Shown here: positions 8,324 to 18,091 of the stretch, piece by piece
Numbering within the stretch: position 1 is the first letter of the stretch
Layout of the letters: each line of letters begins with the position of its first letter
From: Bacillota bacterium
GTDB taxonomy: Bacteria > Bacillota > Clostridia > Acetivibrionales > JAEZXR01
DNA: 64,000 nt
Direction: 5' to 3'
NCBI GenBank assembly: GCA_023419605.1
Contig: JAEZXR010000138.1
Location: 21,240 to 85,239, forward strand
The notes under the pieces: model-generated
What the model was told of the DNA's origin: nothing
Database searches by the model: none
What the model saw: the letters and a program-made list of their open reading frames with translations, nothing else
Program-made: the position numbers and the translations under genes

Positions 8324-10804
8324 TTACCTCACGAACCTCCACTGGTCCTTTTGGCACACTGCCGAGGCTAAAACACGGCCTTGCTCCTTTAGTACCACCG
8401 TTGTTTCGTCTTTTATGGAAGTGCCGAGGTGAACTTCACGAGAGCCCCGGGAAAGGGAAACTATCTCCCCCGGATTGATTTTCCAGCATTCCTGAGCTTC
8501 TCCACCAACAGGCAATACCTGTAATACCGTCAACATTCTATGAGCAGCGGAACATGCCGTCAGCATCTTCAGATGATGCACCGGCTCTGAATGGCAGGTA
8601 GTTCCCTGAACCAATAGTTCCCTTTTTACCGGACACCAGTTCAGCGGAGTAACACGAAGCCTTGTCCTTTCGGCAGCAATCTCAATGGAATCCTTCTCCG
8701 GTTTCATACCATGCAGTGAGTTAAGTCGAAAGCTCATGGCCCTGGGGCGATCCATCTCCATCCAATCTTCAAGGAGATAGAGGTCCGGCCAGGGAGAAAC
8801 CACCCTGCGCAAGCAGGTTTTGAACAAGCCTTCCGGCCAGGCACATAACTGATCACTGCATAGCAGCAATACTCCATCTTCCTCGACAGCAGAAGCGATC
8901 CGGCCTCCACCCGGCCTTGTATTCTGATGAATTACACTGCCGTCATGATTTTCAGGACACACCAGATTATGCCGGTTCGCATAATGGACAAAAGCACCCT
9001 CAGAAGAACCGTAGTGAGGTCTGCCCGCATCGACGACCAAATGCTCCCCTGCCGCTTCCAGGATAAAGCTTCCCTTATCTCCATGGCAGTGTGCCCCCAG
9101 CGAAGGAACCGGCCCGCTGCTCATATGAAAGTGCACAAATCCCAGCTGCGGGTCCTGGCGTACCGAACTCACTTCCCCCGTCTTGGGCAATAGTAGGAAC
9201 TTCGGCTGAATCACCGGTCCGGCTTCCTCTACCTGTTCCGGCGAGAGAAGGATGTGGTAGAGGTCATGGCGGATGCTTCCGGATTTGATCATGGCTCCAT
9301 AGAGGCTTTTCCACTCCGCACGGTCTGAAACCCGGCTGTAGGCAGCCATGAGACTGGGGGCAATGGTTTCCCCCATCAAACTGTCATTCAATGCCAGGTA
9401 TGCGGTTCCATCTCCTACTGTGGAAAGAATGCCGAGAGGATAATCCCCCACTTTCTTAATGGTATCGGAAGCATACTCCTCAAAGGTTTTTCCATGATAT
9501 CGGGCCAAAACATACACCAGCGGTAGAACATGCTCAAAAGTATAGTCCCAGTAGTGGGGTCCTTCCAGAATTCCTCCGTCCTCCATCACATAGGTATCCA
9601 CCATCTCGTAGAGGTCCCTTTCTGCCTCTTCCAGGAGGGACTTATACCGGGGGAAAGTGTGAACCAGAGCCAGCAATGCCATAATACGACCTGAACTGAA
9701 AACAATTCCCTGATTCATGGCGCGAAGGTACTCGGCCCGTTTAAAATCCGATTCAATCCGGGAAAGGCCCTTGATTACAATCGCATCACGCAGGAACTGC
9801 TTTCCATGGGGAGTAAAACAGAAGCCCGCCCAGTCCAGTACAAGGGCGCAGGCCCTACTGTATACTTCTTCCGTAAAGGAGGCATGGTGCCATGTGGTTC
9901 CGGGCATTGTACCCATGACGCTTTCACACCAGTGGCGGTTGTGTGCGGCGGCCAGCGCCATTCGGGCAGCCATCCTGCACATGTCCCTGTTTTTATCCAC
10001 CATCCCCACAAAAGCCAGCCGCTCCATTTTCCCTGCGGTACAAACCCTTTTTACATCCCGGTTCCGGCACCACCGGCGATCCTCCGTGGGTACAAATTCT
10101 CCCACTTCTGCTTCCGGGTTCACCTTCATATCCTCCAAGGCTTTCTCCCGGATTTGCCGGAAGGCTTCCTGTAAATACCCGTGTGTAACCTTTTCCCGGA
10201 TTCCTTCCAGCTCTTCACCATCAAAAAAAATTCCGATTTCCGGGGTAAAGTTTTCTATTTCATCATTCAGAAACCCTTTCCATGCTGCATTATAGGGACT
10301 CCTTTTGGCTTCCATTCGTTCCTGGGCTTCCCTATTGGATAACCCCAGCCAAAACAAATCGATTCCCGCGGGCTTTTCCTCTGATACCGCAAATTGCAAC
10401 TTTAAATAGATCAGGTGTTTTCCCCGGAGAGCCCCATCGTATTCATCATTCACGCCTTTTCCCTGCACATGGTTCAGGATGATTTGTTCTTCTCCATCAA
10501 TTACAGCAGTGACTGTAAGCACAACCCACTGCGGTATGGGAGCAAAAACCCGGAAAATATCATAGCCTTCGATGAAGATGTCGCATTCCCGTTCCATCAC
10601 TACCGCAGTTTCCCCCGGCAGTGCCTTTTCAATACTGATCCGCACACCGGACCAGGTTTGTTTTACTGTTGCTGCCACCGATGGCGGCACTGTAACTCTA
10701 TATTCTTCCAGGAGGCACCGTTTCGGGGTTACATGGTCCACCGTTCCTCCATCCCAATAGGGCTCTATGATTGCTTCCGCTTCATTAATTGGTACAACCA
10801 GCAC
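8324..10804 (-). CDS. Heparinase II/III-family protein (putative polysaccharide lyase)
   Basis: An 826-residue protein. A beta-rich N-terminal domain (about 1-180) precedes an alpha/alpha toroid (about 200-540) and a C-terminal beta-sandwich with the Hepar_II_III hallmark GAHCHGDKGSFILEAAG and VVDAGRP. The family cleaves uronic-acid-containing polysaccharides by beta-elimination. No signal peptide is evident, so it probably acts inside the cell on imported oligosaccharides. The start is GTG at 10804, 6 nt after GGAGGAG. It lies between the GH31 gene and the permease genes, which fits a shared catabolic pathway. The exact glycan and the lyase class are not assignable. Confidence 0.85.
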   Translation of the reverse strand: MLVVPINEAEAIIEPYWDGGTVDHVTPKRCLLEEYRVTVPPSVAATVKQTWSGVRISIEKALPGETAVVMERECDIFIEGYDIFRVFAPIPQWVVLTVTAVIDGEEQIILNHVQGKGVNDEYDGALRGKHLIYLKLQFAVSEEKPAGIDLFWLGLSNREAQERMEAKRSPYNAAWKGFLNDEIENFTPEIGIFFDGEELEGIREKVTHGYLQEAFRQIREKALEDMKVNPEAEVGEFVPTEDRRWCRNRDVKRVCTAGKMERLAFVGMVDKNRDMCRMAARMALAAAHNRHWCESVMGTMPGTTWHHASFTEEVYSRACALVLDWAGFCFTPHGKQFLRDAIVIKGLSRIESDFKRAEYLRAMNQGIVFSSGRIMALLALVHTFPRYKSLLEEAERDLYEMVDTYVMEDGGILEGPHYWDYTFEHVLPLVYVLARYHGKTFEEYASDTIKKVGDYPLGILSTVGDGTAYLALNDSLMGETIAPSLMAAYSRVSDRAEWKSLYGAMIKSGSIRHDLYHILLSPEQVEEAGPVIQPKFLLLPKTGEVSSVRQDPQLGFVHFHMSSGPVPSLGAHCHGDKGSFILEAAGEHLVVDAGRPHYGSSEGAFVHYANRHNLVCPENHDGSVIHQNTRPGGGRIASAVEEDGVLLLCSDQLCAWPEGLFKTCLRRVVSPWPDLYLLEDWMEMDRPRAMSFRLNSLHGMKPEKDSIEIAAERTRLRVTPLNWCPVKRELLVQGTTCHSEPVHHLKMLTACSAAHRMLTVLQVLPVGGEAQECWKINPGEIVSLSRGSREVHLGTSIKDETTVVLKEQGRVLASAVCQKDQWRFVR

Positions 10805-10872
10805 TGCATTCTCCTCCGTATAATGATTTGATTTTTACAGCAAGTCAGTGAAAATCAAGGATACCTTCTGCC

Positions 10873-12951
10873 TTATTTATAAGTTTCCCAGCCTGTTACC
10901 CTGTATTTTTCTCCAGGATAATTTCCCTTGCGGATGGTCTTATGCTTACCGTCCCGGCTCCACTCCAGATGTACGAGGTTGTACCGACCCTTCTTAAAAT
11001 CAAAGGTCTGTCCATCGTCTTCAAACAAGGCGGCGCTGGAGCAGTTTTCGCCATAGCAGCGAACAGTAACTTCAAAGCAGGTCTCCGGCGTAATGTATTC
11101 AACGGGCTTTGCCAGCGGAAGCAAGGTTCCCGCTTTAACAAAAACCGGAATAGTGTCCAGTTCCGTCTCCACGGAAACGGTTTGCTTTCCTTCATACCTT
11201 TTCCCCGTCCAGAAGCAATACCAATCTCCTTCCGGCAGATAGACGCTTCTACCGCTCTGCCCGGCAAAAACCGGCGCCACCAGAAGGGCTTCCCCCATCA
11301 TGTATTCATCGTCTATGTCGTAGGTATTCTCATCTTCCGGGTAATCCAACACCAGGGCACGGAAGGGTGGGATTCCTTCGAAGGCGTACCGGGCAAAGCT
11401 GGAATACAGGTAGGGAATCAACTGCATCCTCACCTCAAAAATCTTCCGGCAGAGGTCCTGAACCTCTTCATAGTTTTCCAGAAGCTCCCCGGCCCGGTTT
11501 TTCTCCCGGTCAAACTGCAGCCAGGGGGGATTCGGGAAGGTCCAGGCATTGACCAAGGCCTGGGGAGAGAATACCACCGACTGCAAACGTCGGACCAAAT
11601 CCTCTACCGAAGCACACTGCCGTACCTCCGGCGACCACAGCAGCCCGGAGAAACCCATATTCACCACGCCCCGTACAAAGTCCCGGTGGTCGTACAAGTC
11701 ACTGTAGAGTACAAAAGGCATAGGTGCTGCAAAGGCATAGGAAGACCGAACCGAACAGTAGGTGCGCTGATTCCGTTCTTCAAAAACGCTTTGTACCGTC
11801 TTTTGGTACAAAACTCCGAAAAGGCTGTGCATCTGTTCTCCATCCAGCCCTGAAGGGAACTCCGAGCAATTCGGAAAGGACCAATTGGCAGGATTGTAAT
11901 CGGAGCTGTCGCATTCATCCAGCTTAAAGCTGGTGATTCCTTTGTCTACCAGTTCTTCTCCATGGTATTTGGCAAAGATTCCTCTTGCCTTTTCCAGGGA
12001 GAAGTCGGGAACCAGTCCTCCCCACACTTCATAATCTCCGGAATATGCCTTCAGATCATTATAGATGGAAGCAGAGGGGTGAACAAAGGCATGCTCCCAC
12101 AGATTGATTTTATACCCCATTCCAGACAATCTTTCAAGGATTTCCGGATGGTTGGGAAACCGCTCATCATCCCACCGGTAGGAACAGGAATAGGAGCGGG
12201 TCTGCCAGCCGGGTTCCAGCCCGAAAACATCACAAGGAATCCGGGCCTCCCGCATCCCTTCGGCAATTTTCATGGCCAGATTCCTGTCGGATTTCCCATA
12301 AATGCGGTACCATACGCCCAAACCCCAGTAGGGGGGCATGCAGCCGCCACCGGAAAAAAGGTTATAGCGCTGTACAGCCGTCTGCATGTCCGGGCCGGAA
12401 AACACATAAATATCCGCCCCCTGTGCATGAGGGATTTCGATAACCACATTGGCATCTTCCTTTAGCTTCTGTACTCCATACAGGTCAAAGGTGTCGTCAG
12501 CAATTTCTTTCTTCCTTCCATACCGGTCAAACTCTCTTTGTACCACCTTCCGGCTGCCTCCGCAGTAAAAGGTCACATAGCGTGCCGTGTCTACCAGAAT
12601 TCCGTATCCACCGGTAGATACATAGAAGGGAACCGGAGCATGACTGTCCCCTGTATCATAGACGGGATCACTATTTACACGCAGTTGTTTTTTCTTTCCC
12701 GTATGATTGACGCCCTTCAACTGCAACCCAAAACCATAGATTTTTTCAGTCGCTTGCAGAGGCAGTTCAATGACGCATCCCCGGGCTGTCGTCTTAAAGC
12801 GTATATCTTCAGTTTTTAAAGGGTTTTCATCCTGGCAGGGGAGCTGCTCCAGCACTTCCAGCAGCGCCCGCTCTTCCTTAAAAGTCATCGGAGTAAGCTT
12901 TTCCGGCTCTCCCAGCCGGATTTTCCAGACTCCGTTGGCGATTCTATTCAT
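10873..12951 (-). CDS. Glycoside hydrolase family 31 (alpha-glycosidase)
   Basis: A GH31 enzyme with an N-terminal beta-sandwich, a (beta/alpha)8 barrel and C-terminal beta domains. The segment ITSFKLDECD carries the likely nucleophile aspartate, and VLYSDLYDHRDF the probable acid/base region. No signal peptide is seen, suggesting cytoplasmic hydrolysis of alpha-linked oligosaccharides. The open frame extends upstream to 13125, but I place the start at the ATG at 12951 because GGAGG lies 8 nt before it and MNRIANGVWKI is a typical GH31 beginning; that gives 692 residues. The gene precedes the heparinase-like gene by about 70 nt, so the two likely form an operon. Confidence 0.9.
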   Translation of the reverse strand: MNRIANGVWKIRLGEPEKLTPMTFKEERALLEVLEQLPCQDENPLKTEDIRFKTTARGCVIELPLQATEKIYGFGLQLKGVNHTGKKKQLRVNSDPVYDTGDSHAPVPFYVSTGGYGILVDTARYVTFYCGGSRKVVQREFDRYGRKKEIADDTFDLYGVQKLKEDANVVIEIPHAQGADIYVFSGPDMQTAVQRYNLFSGGGCMPPYWGLGVWYRIYGKSDRNLAMKIAEGMREARIPCDVFGLEPGWQTRSYSCSYRWDDERFPNHPEILERLSGMGYKINLWEHAFVHPSASIYNDLKAYSGDYEVWGGLVPDFSLEKARGIFAKYHGEELVDKGITSFKLDECDSSDYNPANWSFPNCSEFPSGLDGEQMHSLFGVLYQKTVQSVFEERNQRTYCSVRSSYAFAAPMPFVLYSDLYDHRDFVRGVVNMGFSGLLWSPEVRQCASVEDLVRRLQSVVFSPQALVNAWTFPNPPWLQFDREKNRAGELLENYEEVQDLCRKIFEVRMQLIPYLYSSFARYAFEGIPPFRALVLDYPEDENTYDIDDEYMMGEALLVAPVFAGQSGRSVYLPEGDWYCFWTGKRYEGKQTVSVETELDTIPVFVKAGTLLPLAKPVEYITPETCFEVTVRCYGENCSSAALFEDDGQTFDFKKGRYNLVHLEWSRDGKHKTIRKGNYPGEKYRVTGWETYK

Positions 12952-13232
12952 CCCATGTTCCTCCATCCAGTATAAATCTACACTATGATTCATACGATGA
13001 ATCATTATCACTTCATCCATTGATACCATATACAACGCACAAAGGTTTTTCCATTCCTTCCTTTGTTCACATGTATTTCCTTGCTTGCCTATCGCGAAAA
13101 TCAGATTCATTCCTCGTAAAATCATTTTCGCGATTTATATAGCTTCTATTTTACTTCGTTTTGCCTCGAACTCCATGATAAATCTTGTTGTTTTCTGTGT
13201 ATATTTTACCTTCGCGGCAGGGGATGTTCCGG

Positions 13233-14861
13233 TTACTCCCTCCCCGAACCTTCCACCTGTTTTTTATATTCCATGGGCGACACCCCTGTATACTTCTTGA
13301 AGATCCGGCTAAAGTAGTACGGGTTGCCATAGCCTACTTTTTCACCTACCTCCCAGGCCTTCGCATCCTTTTCACCCAAAAGGATTTTGGCCTTTTCAAT
13401 TCTTCGCTGAATCACATATTCCAGGAAACTCTCCCCGGCTTCACTGCTGAAAAGGCTGCTGAAATAATTGGGGCTCATATGGACGATGTCCGCTACCTTG
13501 CTTAAAGTCAACTCCCGGTTATAGTTTTCGTCGATGTACTGCTTGGCGGTTTCTATGATTTTTTTGGCCTTCAACACCCTCGTATTCCGTATATAATCCA
13601 GAATCTTCTCAAAATGCAAAAGCATCCAGCTTCTGGCATCCTCTACATTCGTATATTTTTTTACTTCCTCAAAGTACAAAAATTCCTTACCGTAGAGATC
13701 CATAAAGTCTGCCTCAAATTCACTCAATACCATGGATGCCAACCCCAGCAATTCAATGCACACTCTCCGGAAATTACCTACTCCCAGATTCCGCCGGTGG
13801 TGAATCTGATCAAAAACATCCTCAACGATGTGCAGTGCCGTTTTTTTGTCCCCGACGCGTATGGATGAGATCAGCCTGTTTTCCAGTTCATAGCCCACGC
13901 TAAAGCTTGTGCTTGTATAGCCGGATATGTCCCGGATATCGATGATGCTGCCCTTACCGCTATACAGTTTATACTCCAGGGCCTTCTTTGCATCTTCATA
14001 GCAGGGTTTTATGGATTTGAAGCTATAGCCGATGCTACTTACACCCATGCTCAGGCTTAAGGCAAGTTTCCGGGAGATGGCACCGCCCATGGCTTCACAC
14101 TTCTGTAAGAGCAGCCCTTTATTTTCTTCAGCACTTCTGTTATCCTCACAAAAATAAATGCATACGATTTCACCATAGGTTGATTCAAAGCATAGCCCCT
14201 GGTTTCCCAATAGCTCCTCTATCACATTCATAACCCGGAATTTCGACAGCAGCCGCTCCTCCTCCGTCCTCCCTTCATGGAGCAGCTCAAAATCATCAAT
14301 TTCGGCTACCGTGAGTATAAAACAATCACCGCCGAATTTCAGATCCACAAATTCCATTCTTTTTTTCAGATGGTCCAAATCCATACTGCCATGGATGAGC
14401 TCATTCAAATACCGGTACCGAAGCAGAGGAAGACTCATGGTAAGCTGTTGTTTCAGCTTTCGATAGGTTCTGTCCTCTTCGCGCTCCTTTTTTATATCCT
14501 CTATGGCTCTGTCTATAACCCGCAAAAGCTCCTCGATATCCGCGGTTTTAAGGAGATAATCAAAGGCACCTTGCTTCAGGGCCGTTTGTGCGTAAAAAAA
14601 GTCATCGTAGCCGCTGAGAATAATAACCCTGACGCTATTTTTGATGTCCTTTATCCTTTCCATGAGTTCCAGCCCGTCCATCCCGGGCATTCGGATATCC
14701 GTGAGGACGATATCCGGAAGAAATGCGGCAAAAACCGCTTCACCCGCATCTCCGTCCTCGGCGGTTCTCACTTCGCTAATCCCATGCTGTGCCCAGGGAA
14801 TCGCGTTCTTGATACCCTTTCGAATCATCTCGTCATCATCGACAATCAGAAGCCTGTACAC
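13233..14861 (-). CDS. Response regulator, receiver + AraC-type DNA-binding domain
   Basis: A 542-residue YesN-like regulator. The N-terminal receiver domain has D8-D10 and phospho-acceptor D55 in IVLTDIRMPGMDG. A long middle region (about 130-420) links to two C-terminal AraC helix-turn-helix motifs ending FSRIFKKYTGVSPMEYKKQV. GTG start at 14861 is preceded by GGAGGTAG. Its 5' end overlaps the kinase gene by 26 nt, which implies coupled translation. The nearest downstream targets are the GH31 and heparinase genes, which begin 280 nt beyond its stop. Control of those genes is an inference. Confidence 0.92.
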   Translation of the reverse strand: MYRLLIVDDDEMIRKGIKNAIPWAQHGISEVRTAEDGDAGEAVFAAFLPDIVLTDIRMPGMDGLELMERIKDIKNSVRVIILSGYDDFFYAQTALKQGAFDYLLKTADIEELLRVIDRAIEDIKKEREEDRTYRKLKQQLTMSLPLLRYRYLNELIHGSMDLDHLKKRMEFVDLKFGGDCFILTVAEIDDFELLHEGRTEEERLLSKFRVMNVIEELLGNQGLCFESTYGEIVCIYFCEDNRSAEENKGLLLQKCEAMGGAISRKLALSLSMGVSSIGYSFKSIKPCYEDAKKALEYKLYSGKGSIIDIRDISGYTSTSFSVGYELENRLISSIRVGDKKTALHIVEDVFDQIHHRRNLGVGNFRRVCIELLGLASMVLSEFEADFMDLYGKEFLYFEEVKKYTNVEDARSWMLLHFEKILDYIRNTRVLKAKKIIETAKQYIDENYNRELTLSKVADIVHMSPNYFSSLFSSEAGESFLEYVIQRRIEKAKILLGEKDAKAWEVGEKVGYGNPYYFSRIFKKYTGVSPMEYKKQVEGSGRE

Positions 14862-16698
14862 CGTTAACTACCTCCTCGCTGTCTACAGCCGGAATGGATA
14901 TTTCAAAAACAGTCCCCTTCCCGGGAGTGCTCGTGCAAGACAAGGTAAAATTATTATTAAAATACAGCCGCGCCCTCTCCCGGATGTTTTTCAGCCCATA
15001 CCCGCATTCAATAATATTCTCCAGGCCTCGTTCCTTCAAATCAGCGATCCCTACTCCATTATCCGTTACACAGTAGAAGATGCGGTCCTCTTTTTTGCTT
15101 ACCTCAATCTTTATAAAGCCTTTATCCTTTTTCTTTTTCATTCCATGAATCAGGGCATTTTCCACCAGCGGCTGGAGAATCAGTTTGATGGTCTTATATT
15201 TATGTATATCGGGAAATGCCACCACTTCATACTCGAACAGGCTATTGTACAGCATTTTCTGGATGCTCAGAAATTCCTTCACATGCTCTACCTCGTTTTC
15301 TACCGTAGTGAATTCCTTTCCCTTATTGAGACCCAGGCGAAAAAATTTGGAAAGAGACGCTGCCATTTTGCCGATTTCAATTTCCCCCTTGGCCATGGCA
15401 CTCCAGTAGATGGATGCCAGGGTATTATATAAAAAGTGCGGATTTATATGTGCCTCTAAGGCCTTTATCTCCGCCTCCATCTTTTTTTGACTTTCGCTCT
15501 CCACCATCTCGATCAGTTTTTCGATATCCGTCATCATCCGATTAAAGGAAGTACCTAATTGACCGATTTCGTCGTTGTACTTTACGTTGAACCGAACCTT
15601 CATATCGCCCGTAGACCCCTTTTTCATCAAGTGGATGAGTTTATAGATGGGGTTCAGGATGCTTTTTGAGACAAAGATGGAAAACAGAAGGACAAAAGCC
15701 AGGCAGGCAAAGGATAGCAGCAGGGTTGCATCCCTGATTTTCTCCGCTCCTGCAATCAGCTCGTCATAACGGGCTACGACGACGGATTTCCAGCCGGTTA
15801 CCGAAAAGGTATTATAAACTACAAACATGGTCTCATTGTTTTCCTTGATGGCGAAGCTGCCTTCCTCTTTCCGGCTGATCCGCTCCAATATTTCATTATT
15901 GGTCAGCTGCTTTCCTATATAGGCTTTGGCCGGATGGAACAAAATTCTTCCACTGCTGTCCAGCAGGTACATTTTTGAATGCGTGCCTGTTTTGATGCTG
16001 CTGTATATGCCATCCATGATCTCCGCACCTACATGAATCACCAGAACTCCGAGAATCCCCTCTTTTTCGTCATATAGCTTTTCCGTCAGTATGAAAACAT
16101 TCTTTCCCAGGACATTCTGGGTGGGCCACCAGATATATTTCTCGTCGGAATCGATGGTGGTTTTATACAATGTAGATTCCTTATAACTTTTCCGGTACTC
16201 GTCGTTTAAAAAAACCAGCCCGCTTTCGTTGGTGACATCCCCGATGGCAAATATATTTCCGTTTTTATGGGTCAGGATATACACGCTCCGGATATTTTCG
16301 TTGCTGTCATAGATGGTTTTTAGCAGCAGACTCATTTTGGTTTCATCCTCTGTGAAATAGTCGGCCGTCTGTTCAGGATTTCTTGATAATATTTCCTTCA
16401 CTGTACCGTTATTTAAAAGGACTTTTCCGATATCGTTAATGTTTTTAAACCGGAGCAGCATATTGGTATTGATCTCACTGATAATATCGCTGGAATATTT
16501 ACTTGTGGTATCCTGTAAGGTATTTGAAGATTTGTAATAGGAGAAAAAGCCCAGGGAAAGAAGAGGAACCAGAGATACAAGAGCAAATAGCAATACCAGT
16601 CTGAGCTGCAGGCCCCGGCCCATGATTATATTTCTTATCCTGTCGTAATGAAGACGCAGGACCTGCACATGATTAGGGCTTTCCGTTTTTGGGAGCAT
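14836..16698 (-). CDS. YesM/LytS-type sensor histidine kinase
   Basis: A 620-residue kinase with a cytoplasmic N-terminal tail, a first membrane helix (about 32-54), a Cache-like extracytoplasmic domain (about 60-320), a second helix, HAMP, and the H-box INPHFLYNT. The ATPase N-box ILQPLVENALIHG and G-box VTDNGVGI are intact. The ATG at 16698 follows GAGGAGGG and lies inside the end of the upstream binding-protein gene (26-nt overlap). The overlapping trio of binding protein, kinase and AraC regulator resembles three-component sugar-sensing systems such as XylFII-LytS-YesN. Here the kinase has its own Cache domain. Confidence 0.92.
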   Translation of the reverse strand: MLPKTESPNHVQVLRLHYDRIRNIIMGRGLQLRLVLLFALVSLVPLLSLGFFSYYKSSNTLQDTTSKYSSDIISEINTNMLLRFKNINDIGKVLLNNGTVKEILSRNPEQTADYFTEDETKMSLLLKTIYDSNENIRSVYILTHKNGNIFAIGDVTNESGLVFLNDEYRKSYKESTLYKTTIDSDEKYIWWPTQNVLGKNVFILTEKLYDEKEGILGVLVIHVGAEIMDGIYSSIKTGTHSKMYLLDSSGRILFHPAKAYIGKQLTNNEILERISRKEEGSFAIKENNETMFVVYNTFSVTGWKSVVVARYDELIAGAEKIRDATLLLSFACLAFVLLFSIFVSKSILNPIYKLIHLMKKGSTGDMKVRFNVKYNDEIGQLGTSFNRMMTDIEKLIEMVESESQKKMEAEIKALEAHINPHFLYNTLASIYWSAMAKGEIEIGKMAASLSKFFRLGLNKGKEFTTVENEVEHVKEFLSIQKMLYNSLFEYEVVAFPDIHKYKTIKLILQPLVENALIHGMKKKKDKGFIKIEVSKKEDRIFYCVTDNGVGIADLKERGLENIIECGYGLKNIRERARLYFNNNFTLSCTSTPGKGTVFEISIPAVDSEEVVNGVQASDCR

Positions 16699-17758
16699 TT
16701 GTATATCCCTCCTCTACCCTGCTGATATGGTTTTTCATGATAACCTCATTCAGATTCGCCCGCGTCACCAGGACGATTTTAGCAAATATGGTGGGAACAT
16801 CCTTGCAGCCGTTAAAGGTTTTTCCCGTGGCATCTGCGGGTACCATTCGATTCGCCAGGCTAATGGCCGCTCTAGCTCCTTCCTCCGCAAATTCCTTCTG
16901 TGGAAACAGAAGCGTGGCACTTTGGGAGCCTTCCTCAATTCTCTGCAACGCCGCCTTTTCTCCGTCGGTACCGCTTACAAACACCTTTCCATCCAGCCCC
17001 TGCGCCTTTAAAGCCTGAATGACGCCGCCAGCCATCCCATCATTGGATACGAGAAAGGCATTGATTTTATTATTGTTTTCTTCCAGCGCCTTTTCTACTG
17101 CGGTCAGAGCCCTTTCCGGCGCCCAGTTGTCACACCACTGGTCTGAAATTACTTTAATCTGGCCTTGATCGATAAAGGGCTGAAGTATATTAAAGTATCC
17201 TACATGCTGGGACCGCGCGTTGTTGTCGATGGGAGCGCCATTGACAATCATATAGTTTCCCCTGGGAACTTTTGAAACAGCCGCTCTGGCAAGAGTCTCG
17301 CCCATGGCGATGGCATCGAAGCCGATGAAGGCATCCAGGTCGGCTCCATTAATCATCCTTGAATACGCCAGCACAGGGATTCCAGCCGCCTTGGCTGCCG
17401 TTACGCTTGCGGAAGCCGTCTTTGCATTCACAGCCGCAATCACCAGCACATCCACCTTCTGCCGGATTAAATTCTCGATCTGCGCATTCTGAAGGTTTTC
17501 ATCCATATTGGCATCCTGGGACAGTACTTTCGCACCATACTTCGCCGCCTCATCCTCAAAATACTTTTTTTCGTTCACCCATCGTTCTTCCGCCAGGGTC
17601 CCTAATGCCAGCCCGATAACAATTTGCTTATCGGTATTCGGCGCCTCCGGGGCTTCCTCCTCAGAACCGCCCTTTACGCCGAAAGAACCACATCCGGACA
17701 GTACAAGGGCAAATATCGAAATCATGATCAGGTATTTGGTTCTCCGTCTGTCAAACAC
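16673..17758 (-). CDS. Sugar-binding lipoprotein, XylF/RbsB-like, probable sensory partner
   Basis: A 361-residue lipoprotein with lipobox LSGC (Cys23), followed by a periplasmic-binding-protein type I fold of the Peripla_BP_4 group (IVIGLALGTLAEERW, LVIAAVNAKTAS, IPVLAYSRMI). GTG start at 17758 is preceded by AGGAGGG. No ABC ATPase or ribose-type permease lies next to it. Instead it overlaps a histidine kinase gene, so it probably presents a bound sugar to that kinase rather than feeding a transporter. XylF-like sequence suggests a pentose or related ligand, but this is only a family hint. Confidence 0.87.
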   Translation of the reverse strand: MFDRRRTKYLIMISIFALVLSGCGSFGVKGGSEEEAPEAPNTDKQIVIGLALGTLAEERWVNEKKYFEDEAAKYGAKVLSQDANMDENLQNAQIENLIRQKVDVLVIAAVNAKTASASVTAAKAAGIPVLAYSRMINGADLDAFIGFDAIAMGETLARAAVSKVPRGNYMIVNGAPIDNNARSQHVGYFNILQPFIDQGQIKVISDQWCDNWAPERALTAVEKALEENNNKINAFLVSNDGMAGGVIQALKAQGLDGKVFVSGTDGEKAALQRIEEGSQSATLLFPQKEFAEEGARAAISLANRMVPADATGKTFNGCKDVPTIFAKIVLVTRANLNEVIMKNHISRVEEGYTNAPKNGKP

Positions 17759-18005
17759 ACGTTTCCCTCCTAAACAACACTTCTCCCGGTAGCACGTTCT
17801 GTATCATTTCTCTCGTCCATACAACTGTCCTGCTTCGCTGATATAGTCATTTCTTTCAGCTGCGCTAAAAATCTGCGGCATTTTTATTCTATATTCTACA
17901 TTACCACAAAAAGCCTTTTTCTTCCATACGCAATTCTTCAATTTCATTTACCGGGGCAGATACCGAATGGGAGTCGGACTCCAGATGAAACTATCTTCCT
18001 CGCAT

Positions 18006-18052
18006 AAAAAAAGCAAAAGCACCATATCCATTCAAATACGGTGCTCTTGCTT
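18006..18052 (-). terminator. Rho-independent terminator after chemoreceptor gene
   Basis: On the minus strand, AAGCAAGAGCACC pairs with GGTGCTTTTGCTT and is followed by TTTTTTT. It lies 40 nt past the chemoreceptor stop. The remaining 17759-18005 stretch is AT-rich and must hold the promoter of the sugar-binding protein gene. No gene is seen there. Confidence 0.8.
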
Positions 18053-18091
18053 GCATCTATATCTTCAAAATCTTTTTTCTATGTCCCTGGC

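Noticed and set aside
10942..11853. A 303-codon open frame on the plus strand opposite the GH31 gene
   Set aside because: It is the antisense shadow of a well-conserved GH31 gene, has no family features and no operon context.
12952..13232. CcpA cre site before the GH31/heparinase genes
   Set aside because: No convincing TGWAANCGNTNWCA-like palindrome was seen in the gap.
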